A stretch of 64,000 nt of DNA from Mangrovibacterium sp041596335 (GTDB taxonomy: Bacteria; Bacteroidota; Bacteroidia; Bacteroidales; Prolixibacteraceae), in the NCBI RefSeq assembly GCF_041596335.1, contig NZ_JBFHIT010000027.1:3119-67118 (forward strand), in the 5' to 3' direction. Positions 28,117-36,733 of this stretch are shown piece by piece (position 1 is the stretch's first letter; the number at the start of each line of letters is the position of its first letter). A program made the translations under genes and the position numbers. A model generated the notes under the pieces. The model was not told the origin of the DNA, ran no database searches, and saw only the letters and a program-made list of their open reading frames with translations.

Positions 28117-28887
28117 ATGGAAAACGCAAAAATAAAACGCATTCAGGATTTGAGCAAAATCTTACTTGAGGTAGGAGCCTTGTTGATGGCATCAGGAGCT
28201 AATTCGTCACGAATACGAATTACAACTTTGCGTATTGCCGGAGCTTATGGCTACAGTGCCGAACTGCTGATAACTCACCGGGCATTAATGTTGACTGTCT
28301 TCGATGAAGAATCGGACTATTTTTATAGTAGTTTGAAACGAACGTCGCCCCACGGAGCTAATTTCAAGATGGTTAGCGGAATTAGCCGAATGAGCTGGCG
28401 GATTGTCGAAGAAGCTTGGGATTTTCAAAAGGTCTGGGACGAAATTGAGCGGTTAAAATCGCTTCCGCACTATCCGCGCTATGTTATTTTGCTGACGGTA
28501 GCCCTGGCCGGAGCTTCTTTTTGCCGGTTGTTCGGCGGTGGCCCGATTGAAATGTTGTTTTGCTACGTCGCTACTTTCAGTGGTTTGTTCATTCGGCAGG
28601 AGGCTATCAAAAAAAGTTTTAATCCGTATCTCTGTATATTTTTTGCCGCATTTACTTCGTGTTTAATTGCCGGAAGTGCTGTCAAATTTCATCTTGGTAC
28701 AACACCTGAACATGCTTTTGCGACCTCAGTTTTGTACCTTATTCCCGGAATTCCGCTGATCAACTCATTGTCAGATTTACTGGATGGAAATATCATGAAT
28801 GGCTTGGTTCGTGGAATGAATGGTTTGATGATTTCCTTTTCAATAGCGTTAGGCATGTTGTGTACAATTCTAATTTATAATATTTAA
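28117..28887 (+). CDS. Threonine/serine exporter, N-terminal half (ThrE/DUF1212-like)
   Basis: The 256-residue protein matches the N-terminal half of ThrE-type exporters. A cytoplasmic segment (about 1-120) holds the family pattern LLEVGALLMASGANSSRI and is followed by about five membrane spans from residue 127 to the end. Split ThrE systems need a second small membrane protein, and that gene follows after four bases. The pair exports threonine, serine or a related amino acid in characterised members. The actual substrate here is unknown. Confidence 0.9.
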   Translation: MENAKIKRIQDLSKILLEVGALLMASGANSSRIRITTLRIAGAYGYSAELLITHRALMLTVFDEESDYFYSSLKRTSPHGANFKMVSGISRMSWRIVEEAWDFQKVWDEIERLKSLPHYPRYVILLTVALAGASFCRLFGGGPIEMLFCYVATFSGLFIRQEAIKKSFNPYLCIFFAAFTSCLIAGSAVKFHLGTTPEHAFATSVLYLIPGIPLINSLSDLLDGNIMNGLVRGMNGLMISFSIALGMLCTILIYNI

Positions 28888-28891
28888 ACCG

Positions 28892-29401
28892 ATGGAGTGG
28901 ATTACATTTTTTGAAAAATGGATTTGGTTGGGATTTGCTGCGGTGGGTTTTGCGGTGCTGTTCAACGTTCCTCCGCGTACTTTGTGGGTGATTTTTGTGC
29001 TGGGAGCTTTAGGAGGCAGTTTGAAATTCTTTACGATGAAACTCGGCGGAGGAATAATCCTGGGTTCTTTTTTCGGTGCCATGTTGGTCGGTTTTTTAAG
29101 TATTTCAGCCGCTCATTTACGTCATGCTCCGCCATTTGTGTTTGCTATTCCAGCTGTAATTCCAATGGTTCCCGGAGCCTTTGCTTATCGTATGATGCTT
29201 GGAATTATCAATCTTACCGGCGAAGTCGACCACGAGATATACGGACAATTGCTAAGTGAAACGGTTAATAACGGGTTAATAGCGTTTTTTGTCCTCATGT
29301 GTTTGGCTTTGGGCGTATCAGCTCCTATGTTGTTGACTCGTCGCGAATCGGCAAAACAGATTAAAGTTCCATTGAAAATCGATGAGTTGATCAAAAGATA
29401 G
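28892..29401 (+). CDS. Threonine/serine exporter, C-terminal half (DUF3815-like)
   Basis: The 169-residue protein has four or five membrane spans and the family core AIPAVIPMVPGAFAYRMMLG (about residues 85-110). It completes the split ThrE exporter with the gene ending four bases upstream. Its stop codon overlaps a 14-bp palindrome at 29400-29413. Confidence 0.9.
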   Translation: MEWITFFEKWIWLGFAAVGFAVLFNVPPRTLWVIFVLGALGGSLKFFTMKLGGGIILGSFFGAMLVGFLSISAAHLRHAPPFVFAIPAVIPMVPGAFAYRMMLGIINLTGEVDHEIYGQLLSETVNNGLIAFFVLMCLALGVSAPMLLTRRESAKQIKVPLKIDELIKR

Positions 29402-29413
29402 TCTGGCCAGACT
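29400..29413. terminator. Weak terminator-like palindrome after the ThrE pair
   Basis: AGTCTGGCCAGACT is a perfect palindrome that overlaps the stop codon and is followed eight bases later by a run of five Ts. With no loop the hairpin would be small, so this is a weak call. Confidence 0.3.
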
Positions 29414-29870
29414 GCGATAATTTTTGCTTTTAGAATTTATAAAATGTTACTTTTTTTCGGTCTTAATACAGTGTACAATAGGATGCAATGATTATTGATC
29501 GTCAGATGCTGACTGTGTTTCATTCAGAAATAACCGGGTGATTGGTTTGTCACGCTCGTACTCCAGCATGCAGCCCCCTTTTGTGTTGCTTATTTTTAAT
29601 AAATCTAAATAAAATGTAACTAATCAGGTTGCATAGGTCGTAGTAGTGAGTAGCAGCGACAACTTTAAATTCTGAAGAGTTATAAGCATGTTGTTGATTT
29701 CGTTTGGAGTTCGTATTTGCGATCCTTTACCGATTTAAATGATCAGTTGTTTGCTTATGACGTTCAGATCTCACCCCGAAATTCCAGTAAAAATACCAGC
29801 AGCACGTTCAACGGGGCTGTACTATAATATATACTTTCTGATACTAGTTCAATGCCCAAAAATTTGAAAT
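29414..29870. other. Intergenic region, nothing recognised
   Basis: About 457 bases between the ThrE pair and the SnoaL-like gene have no credible frame on either strand. No clear promoter match to TAnnTTTG was found close to the downstream start. Confidence 0.45.
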
Positions 29871-30306
<436 letters not shown>

Positions 30307-30478
30307 ATCAGTGAATCAGTGTGCGATTGTTGGTCGCTGCTCCGTGAAAAATCAGCAAAATATCATTTGCTCTCTTCCCAAAGATATCACCCCGTCGAAT
30401 ATTTACGAAACGATCCTGCAGAGATAATACTTTTTCAATTTCTCAACAGGTCGGAAATCAAACATTAAAAAAATACAG

Positions 30479-31267
30479 ATGAAAATAGTTTTAGTAGCAA
30501 CATTAGTCATATTTCTGGCTATTGGAGTCAATGCACAGCAAGAACCTGCCACGGAATTTCTATTATTCGAATTTATGGAAGTGCCTGATGAAAATGGCAA
30601 TGCCTATTGGCAAGTTGAATCTTTTTGGTCAGGAATTCATCAGCAACGAGTAGCCGATAGCTCGATTATTGGTTGGGACCTCTGGTCGTTGACCCCTTCT
30701 GGTACAAAGCAGGGATCTCAATTTTTAACGGTCACGATTTTTGCGAGTCTAAAAGACATGCTTAATTCGATGAATTCTCTGGATATTACGAGCTACGCAA
30801 AAAAAGCCTACCCCGATATGACCGATGAGGAATTTGGGGGTGTTATGGATATGACCGTAAAGTCGAGAGATTTGGCTCATCAGGTTTTGTTGGTCGGTAT
30901 TGACAAAACCACTGACGACTATCAAATGAAGGTTGGCAGTATTGTTACTCTGGATATCATGAAGCAAGTGGCTGAAAACTATGAGGAAGCCGAGTCTGAA
31001 ATTTTTAAACCCTGGCATCAGCAATTGGTCGACGATGGAAAGAAAGCTCACTGGGGATTGTTGAAAGCAATTCTTCCGGTAGGTAATGATGTTTACGGAA
31101 CCCACATAGCCTATAGCTTTTATAAGGACATGAACCAGTTGGCCGAATTCATGGAGGGCTTCGGGGATAAAATGGATGTGATGACCGGAATGGCCGTTGA
31201 GCAAGGGCTGAAAACCCGGGATTGGCGAGAAATGAAAATCGGCAGATTGGTCATGATTGTACGATGA
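30479..31267 (+). CDS. Secreted protein with an internal duplication
   Basis: The 262-residue protein starts with a clear signal peptide (MKIVLVATLVIFLAIGVNA, cleavage near residue 20). The mature part seems to hold two related halves. One begins near FMEVPDENGNAYWQVESFW with GWDLWSLTP following. The other begins near VAENYEEAESEIFKPWHQQ with HWGLLKAILP following. Each runs into a segment that ends in an F/Y-A/K-x-x-D/L-M pattern (TIFASLKDMLN, SFYKDMNQLAEF). This layout suggests paired ferredoxin-like (dimeric alpha-beta barrel) domains, by inference. I do not recognise a named family. The protein is probably periplasmic or surface-exposed. Confidence 0.72.
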   Translation: MKIVLVATLVIFLAIGVNAQQEPATEFLLFEFMEVPDENGNAYWQVESFWSGIHQQRVADSSIIGWDLWSLTPSGTKQGSQFLTVTIFASLKDMLNSMNSLDITSYAKKAYPDMTDEEFGGVMDMTVKSRDLAHQVLLVGIDKTTDDYQMKVGSIVTLDIMKQVAENYEEAESEIFKPWHQQLVDDGKKAHWGLLKAILPVGNDVYGTHIAYSFYKDMNQLAEFMEGFGDKMDVMTGMAVEQGLKTRDWREMKIGRLVMIVR

Positions 31268-31340
31268 GAAGTACTGTCTGGTGTGTTTAGTATCGTTGAT
31301 ATGTAGGTATTTGTATCCCTTATTTTTGAGATACAGACCT

Positions 31341-31373
31341 TTTGGTGTTTTTTTGCAAAATAGCGTAACTTTA
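31341..31373 (+). promoter_or_regulatory. Candidate promoter of the alcohol dehydrogenase gene
   Basis: TTTG at 31341-31344, a 21-base spacer and TAACTTTA at 31366-31373 fit the phylum consensus except for the last base of the -7 element. The start codon is 35 bases downstream. Confidence 0.45.
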
Positions 31374-31408
31374 TTCGAAAATAGTCACAATTCTAATTCA
31401 ATTATAAA

Positions 31409-32413
31409 ATGAAGGTAAAAGCATACGCAGCAAGCAAAGCTGCCGGAAAATTGAGTCCATTTGAATACGAATTACCCGCTTTGGAGAGCGAACAGGTCGA
31501 TATTAAAGTTCATTATTGCGGCATTTGTCATTCCGACTTAAGCATGCTAAACAACGAGTGGGGAATGACTGAATATCCGTTTGTTCCCGGGCATGAAATC
31601 ATCGGACAGGTGGTGGCTGTTGGTAACGAAGTGAAAAACCTTCGGGTAAATGATTTTGTTGGGCTTGGATGGAATTCAGCTTCCTGTATGCATTGCGATC
31701 AATGTATGGAGGGTAGTCATCATCTTTGTACAAGTATTGAAGGTACCATTGTCAGACGGCATGGTGGTTTTGCCGACTATGTGCGATGCCATTGGTCGTG
31801 GGCAATTTCGCTTCCCCAAGGGATTGATATTCAGAAGGCAGGTCCGTTGTTGTGCGGAGGTATCACGGTTTTCAATCCAATTATTTTGGCAGGTGTAAAA
31901 CCGACTGATAAAGTTGGGGTAATCGGTATTGGCGGATTGGGACACATGGCCTTAAAATTTCTGAATAAATGGGGGTGCGAGGTGGTCGCCTTTAGTTCAA
32001 ATCCGGACAAAAAGGAACAAATATTGGCCATGGGCGCAACTAAAGTCATTAATTCGAGAGATCCCAAAGAGCTGGAAAGTATTGCCGGAAGCCTAAGTTT
32101 TATTCTGAATACAACGAATGTGAAACTGGACTGGAACTCGTATTTATTGACGCTGGCACCAAAAGGAAGATTGCATACAGTTGGTGCAGTGTTGGAACCC
32201 ATGGAAATTCCTGCTTTTTCGTTGATAATGGGTGAAAAATCGGTCGCGGGGAGTCCGCTAGGTAGCCCGGCTCTCACTAAAACAATGTTGGAATTTTGTG
32301 TTCGTCACAACATTTATCCGATGGTTGAAGAGTTTCCGCTGGATCAGGTAAACGAAGCAATGGCCCATTTGGAAGCCGGGAAAGCCCGGTATCGGATTGT
32401 TTTGAAAGTTTAA
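31409..32413 (+). CDS. Zinc-dependent NAD(P) alcohol dehydrogenase
   Basis: The 334-residue medium-chain dehydrogenase has catalytic-zinc residues in CGICHSDL (about 36) and GHEIIGQV (about 60). The structural-zinc Cys set is CMHCDQCMEGSHHLC (about 93-107) and the Rossmann motif is GVIGIGGLGHMALKF. The pattern matches the cinnamyl-alcohol dehydrogenase/YahK group, which tends to use NADPH and reduces aldehydes. The substrate cannot be told. It is monocistronic and closed by a strong terminator about 100 bases after the stop. Confidence 0.9.
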   Translation: MKVKAYAASKAAGKLSPFEYELPALESEQVDIKVHYCGICHSDLSMLNNEWGMTEYPFVPGHEIIGQVVAVGNEVKNLRVNDFVGLGWNSASCMHCDQCMEGSHHLCTSIEGTIVRRHGGFADYVRCHWSWAISLPQGIDIQKAGPLLCGGITVFNPIILAGVKPTDKVGVIGIGGLGHMALKFLNKWGCEVVAFSSNPDKKEQILAMGATKVINSRDPKELESIAGSLSFILNTTNVKLDWNSYLLTLAPKGRLHTVGAVLEPMEIPAFSLIMGEKSVAGSPLGSPALTKTMLEFCVRHNIYPMVEEFPLDQVNEAMAHLEAGKARYRIVLKV

Positions 32414-32513
32414 AAAACGAGCTAACGTAATTTTATTTCGAACGGTTTGAGTTTGCTTAATCCGATCGATTCAGAATTCAGTTGGCGTTAGAAATTAGTT
32501 CACAAATAGTTTG

Positions 32514-32557
32514 ATGAATACGGATGAGCGATCATGTTGTCCGTATTCATTTTTTTT
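32514..32557 (+). terminator. Rho-independent terminator after the dehydrogenase
   Basis: ATGAATACGGA at 32514-32524 pairs perfectly with TCCGTATTCAT at 32540-32550 and is followed by a run of eight Ts. The remainder of 32414-32778 shows no gene. The hem operon promoter must lie in its last part, but only a weak TACTTTTA candidate was seen near 32682. Confidence 0.85.
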
Positions 32558-32778
32558 GTTTCATGATAATGCTGAAGGACCAACGTACAGGTTGAATAGT
32601 GGTTTTTGTTGTTTTGGTTTGGCTAGTTTGATCTCAATTTTCGCAACGAAATAAGTCTTTCCCCATCTGTTATATTTTTCCTACTTTTAGACCTCGTTGA
32701 AAGAAAATGAACAGGACTGATAGTCGAACTGTTTTGAACATACCACAGTCCACCAGAGCCTAATAATTTGATGATATT

Positions 32779-34155
32779 ATGAAGATACCTGTCGATTTAA
32801 TCGAAAAATATAATGTACCGGTACCTCGCTATACGAGTTATCCTCCTGCTAACTTTTTTGAGGCTAATTTTGGTACGGCTGATTATCTGAAAGCCGTAAC
32901 GGAGTCGAATAGTGAACAGCCCGAAAACATATCTATTTACATTCACATTCCGTTTTGTACACAACTTTGTTTGTATTGTGGCTGCAATACGCACATTACG
33001 AAAGATGCCGATTTGATGCGTCGTTATGTCGACGCGTTGATAAAAGAGATTCAGATGATTCGCCCGTTGCTTGATAAAAGCCGCAAAGTTTCACAAATAC
33101 ATTGGGGCGGTGGTACTCCAAACGCGATTCCATCATCATACATTGGCGAAGTAATGGCGGTATTGAACTCTGAGTTTGAGTTTATCGACAAGCCGGAAAT
33201 AGCGATTGAATGTAATCCGGCAGCCTTGAATAAACAATACATTGATGATTTGGCTTCCTTTGGCTTTAACCGGATCAGCATGGGAGTGCAAGACTTTCGC
33301 GAAGATGTGCTGAAGGCAGTCCACCGCGAGGTGCCCGAAATTGCGATTGAAGAGTTGGTTCACATGATCAAGTCGCATCAGGGAATGACAGTTAATCTCG
33401 ACTTTATTTACGGTTTGCCATTCCAAACCGGCGAGTCGTTTGCCAAAACAATTGCCAGGGCTATTGAAATTGCGCCCGATCGGTTGGTGACTTTTTCCTA
33501 CGCACATGTCCCCTGGGTGAAAAAGGCTCAGCAAAAACTGGAACAATATGGGCTGCCATCAGCTGACGAGAAAGTGAAAATGTTTGAAACCTCGTGGGCG
33601 CAGATGAAAGCAGCGGGTTACGTACCAATTGGGCTCGACCACTATGCCCGCCCCGAAGACGAGATGAGCAAGGCTTTGCAAAGTCGCACTTTGCACCGGA
33701 ACTTTCAAGGCTATTGTACCCGCGAAACAACAGGGCAGGTGTATGCGTTCGGCGTCACCGGAATCAGCCAGCTGGAGAATGTTTATGCGCAAAATTCGCG
33801 CACCGTAAGTGAATATCTTGAACATATCGATAAAGGTGAGACTCTTGTGGTGAAAGGCTATATACTGACTCCGACAGAAAAAATTATTCGGCAGATCATC
33901 AATGAAATTATGTGCAACCAATACCTGTCGTGGACAAAAATTGGCGACCGGTTTAACCTGCAGCCGGAAGAGGTTAAAAACTTGCTCAACTTCAGCAACG
34001 AAAAACTCAACCCGTTTGTCGCCGATCATTTGCTTGAATATAATGATGATGAGATTATTATTTATGATTTGGGTCGCTTTGTTTTACGAAATATAGCCGC
34101 TGTTTTCGATATTCATGTTGGTGATCCGAATCGCAAATTTTCAAAATCAGTGTAA
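32779..34155 (+). CDS. hemN: Oxygen-independent coproporphyrinogen III oxidase
   Basis: The 458-residue radical-SAM enzyme binds a [4Fe-4S] cluster through FCTQLCLYCGC (Cys near residues 60, 64 and 67) and has the SAM-site pattern WGGGTPNAIP. Full length and the HemN-type N-terminus (PVPRYTSYPPANFF) separate it from the shorter HemW chaperones. It converts coproporphyrinogen III to protoporphyrinogen IX without oxygen. It is the first gene of the haem operon and overlaps the PPOX start by one base. Confidence 0.95.
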   Translation: MKIPVDLIEKYNVPVPRYTSYPPANFFEANFGTADYLKAVTESNSEQPENISIYIHIPFCTQLCLYCGCNTHITKDADLMRRYVDALIKEIQMIRPLLDKSRKVSQIHWGGGTPNAIPSSYIGEVMAVLNSEFEFIDKPEIAIECNPAALNKQYIDDLASFGFNRISMGVQDFREDVLKAVHREVPEIAIEELVHMIKSHQGMTVNLDFIYGLPFQTGESFAKTIARAIEIAPDRLVTFSYAHVPWVKKAQQKLEQYGLPSADEKVKMFETSWAQMKAAGYVPIGLDHYARPEDEMSKALQSRTLHRNFQGYCTRETTGQVYAFGVTGISQLENVYAQNSRTVSEYLEHIDKGETLVVKGYILTPTEKIIRQIINEIMCNQYLSWTKIGDRFNLQPEEVKNLLNFSNEKLNPFVADHLLEYNDDEIIIYDLGRFVLRNIAAVFDIHVGDPNRKFSKSV

Positions 34156-35507
34156 TGAGCCAAAAAGTAGCTATTATTGGAGCAGGCCTAACAGGTCTTA
34201 CAACGGCTTTTTACTTGAGGAAGCAAGGCGTTGAGGTAACTGTTTTCGAAAAAGCTGACCGGGTAGGCGGGGTTATTGAAACTTGCCGAACGGACGGCTT
34301 CACGTATGAGAATGGTCCGAGTACCGGGGTGCTGGGAACGCCAGAGGCTGCCGAATTGATCGAAGAGCTGAGCGATTTGTGCCGGCTTGAAATAGCAGAC
34401 GAGGATGCCAAATATCGCTGGATCTGGAAAGACGGTCGTTGGGTCGCGCTGCCCTCGGGCTTGCTTGGCGGCATAACAACCCCCTTGTTTTCCTTCTCCG
34501 ATAAACTGCGGTTGCTGGGCGAGCCTTTTCGTAAACCGGGAACTAACCCGAACGAAAGTTTGGCTGATTTGGTGCGCCGCCGAATGGGAAAGAGTTTCCT
34601 GAAATATGCGGTCGATCCGTTTATTTTGGGGATTTATTCAGGAGACCCGGAAAAGCTGGTGACCAAATTTGCACTGCCAAAATTGTACAATCTGGAGCAG
34701 AAATATGGAAGTTTTATTGGAGGTAGTATCAAAAAGGCCAAAGAACCCAAAAGTGAACGCGACAAAAAAGCCACTCGCGAAGTGTTTTCGCTAGAAGGTG
34801 GTTTGTCGAACTTAATTGATGCGTTAGTGCAAAAAATAGGTAGCGAACGATTGATTCTGAATGCAGCAGACATTAAAGTTAGTGCAGAAGAATCAGGCTA
34901 TTCGCTTTCATATAATCAGAATGAAACGGTTCATTTTGATTGTGTTGTTTCAACCGTAGGAGCGTGGGCATTGCCTGAGATGTTTCCTTTTTTAGCCACC
35001 GATAAACTTACATCGATTACCAAGCTTCCGTATGCGAAAGTTGTGCAGGTGTCGGTCGGATTTCGGAAATGGGAAGGACGCGAATTGAAAGCTTTTGGCG
35101 GATTGGTGCCGTTCTGTGAAAATCGCCGGGTGTTGGGCGCTTTGTTTCTGTCATCGTTTCTGAAAGATCGTGCACCGAATGGAGGGGCATTGATTTCGAC
35201 GTTTCTGGGCGGAGTGCGTAAACCCGAGATGGTGAAGCTGAGTGATGAAGATATAAAAAGTATTGTTGCTGAAGAGCTAACAGAAATGCTTGGACTAACC
35301 AAGTGGAATCCCGATCTGATGGTTGTTAACCGTTACCAACATGCGATACCGCAGTATGGGGCTGAATCGGAACAAAAAATGAAAGCAGTCGCCGAGATTG
35401 AAGCGAATTATCCGGGTTTGTTATTGGCCGGAAACTTGCGCGATGGAATTGGAATGGCTGACCGAATTAAGCAGGGACGGGAATTGGCTGAATTACTGAT
35501 CAAGTAA
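34155..35507 (+). CDS. hemG: Protoporphyrinogen oxidase (HemY-type PPOX)
   Basis: The 450-residue flavoprotein has an FAD-binding start VAIIGAGLTGLTTAFYLRKQ with VEVTVFEKADRVGG, and a C-terminal motif LLLAGNLRDGIGMADRIKQG. This is the oxygen-using, FAD-dependent form usually called HemY or HemG in databases. It oxidises protoporphyrinogen IX to protoporphyrin IX. Its ATG overlaps the hemN stop, which implies translational coupling. hemF starts nine bases after its stop. Confidence 0.94.
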   Translation: MSQKVAIIGAGLTGLTTAFYLRKQGVEVTVFEKADRVGGVIETCRTDGFTYENGPSTGVLGTPEAAELIEELSDLCRLEIADEDAKYRWIWKDGRWVALPSGLLGGITTPLFSFSDKLRLLGEPFRKPGTNPNESLADLVRRRMGKSFLKYAVDPFILGIYSGDPEKLVTKFALPKLYNLEQKYGSFIGGSIKKAKEPKSERDKKATREVFSLEGGLSNLIDALVQKIGSERLILNAADIKVSAEESGYSLSYNQNETVHFDCVVSTVGAWALPEMFPFLATDKLTSITKLPYAKVVQVSVGFRKWEGRELKAFGGLVPFCENRRVLGALFLSSFLKDRAPNGGALISTFLGGVRKPEMVKLSDEDIKSIVAEELTEMLGLTKWNPDLMVVNRYQHAIPQYGAESEQKMKAVAEIEANYPGLLLAGNLRDGIGMADRIKQGRELAELLIK

Positions 35508-35516
35508 CCACGACGA

Positions 35517-36416
35517 ATGATGAGAAAAGATCAAATCGCAAAACATTACAGAAACTTGCAGCAACAGGTTTGCCAAAAACTGGAGACAGCCGACGGTGGT
35601 GGTGTTTTTAAAACCGATCATTGGACCAAAGATATTGGCGAAGGGTTTACCATGGTTTTTCAAAATGGTTCGGCCATCGAAAAAGCAGCCGTAAACTTTT
35701 CAGCAGTGAACGGGGTAGTGAACGAAAATATGCGTAAAGCCCTGAAAATAGACGAAGGACAGGAGTATTTTGCCAGCGGCATTTCATCGATCATCCATCC
35801 GCGCAATCCGCATGCTCCAATCGCTCATATGAATGTTCGCTATTTTGAGCTGAGCTCAGGGCATTCGTGGTTTGGAGGCGGAATCGATCTCACACCACAT
35901 TACGTGAATAAGAAAGAGGCCGGTTGGTTTCATCGCGAGCTTAAAAACATTTGCGATCTTTTTAGTCCGGATTATTACCCGAATTTTAAGAAATGGGCCG
36001 ATGATTACTTTTATTTAAAACATCGTGATGAAACTCGTGGTGTTGGAGGTATCTTTTTCGACCATCAGTCGGCTGATGATGATTTGGCTTTTGAGCAGCT
36101 TTTTGCTTTTACCAGAGATCTGACTCAGGCATATCCCCGGATATACAAGGAGCTGTTGAATGCCAATCGTGATAAAGAATATACCGACGATGAAAAGCAA
36201 TGGCAATATTTGAGAAGAGGGCGTTATGTCGAATTTAACTTGCTGTACGATCGTGGTACAAAATTTGGTCTGGAGTCGAACGGACGCACAGAATCTATTT
36301 TGCTGAGCATGCCTCCAATGGCTTCATGGGCTTACGATTTTCAGCCCGTAGCCGGTTCACGAGAGGAAGAGACTTTGAACTTATTAAAGAAAGATATCGG
36401 TTGGATTTCGTTTTAG
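35517..36416 (+). CDS. hemF: Oxygen-dependent coproporphyrinogen III oxidase
   Basis: The 299-residue protein matches HemF: FGGGIDLTPHYVNKKE, HRDETRGVGGIFFDH and YVEFNLLYDRGTKFGLESNG are all signature segments. It performs the same decarboxylation as HemN but uses O2. Having both forms in one operon would let the cell make haem across changing oxygen levels. Two Met codons lie side by side at the start (35517 and 35520) and the first is used here. A rho-independent terminator follows within 50 bases. Confidence 0.95.
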   Translation: MMRKDQIAKHYRNLQQQVCQKLETADGGGVFKTDHWTKDIGEGFTMVFQNGSAIEKAAVNFSAVNGVVNENMRKALKIDEGQEYFASGISSIIHPRNPHAPIAHMNVRYFELSSGHSWFGGGIDLTPHYVNKKEAGWFHRELKNICDLFSPDYYPNFKKWADDYFYLKHRDETRGVGGIFFDHQSADDDLAFEQLFAFTRDLTQAYPRIYKELLNANRDKEYTDDEKQWQYLRRGRYVEFNLLYDRGTKFGLESNGRTESILLSMPPMASWAYDFQPVAGSREEETLNLLKKDIGWISF

Positions 36417-36463
36417 TCATCCCCCTTTTTTTTCGACTAAAACATCGATCTGCAAACAACCGC

Positions 36464-36494
36464 AACCTCAGTCCGCAAGGGCTGGGGTTTTTTT
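36464..36494 (+). terminator. Rho-independent terminator of the haem operon
   Basis: CCTCAGTCC and GGGCTGGGG pair around GCAA, with two G-T wobbles, and are followed by a run of seven Ts. The rest of 36417-36733 holds no gene that I can support. Confidence 0.8.
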
Positions 36495-36733
36495 CGGTGA
36501 TGCCGTTGATTCGTAACCAATCGGTAAACCCCAAATGTTTCTCAACGCAATGAGTTATAAAGTTGCTCTGTATCTTAAGTGGAAAAGAGATGCTAGATGC
36601 TCAATAGTTCCGAATACCCTGAGTACGATTTTAGATTAGAGCTGTTTGATCCGTGAGGATAGCATCGTATTTGATTGCCAGTTACTCTATACTCATGCTC
36701 ATTTTACGATTTTAAATTGACTTTTAGCCGATT

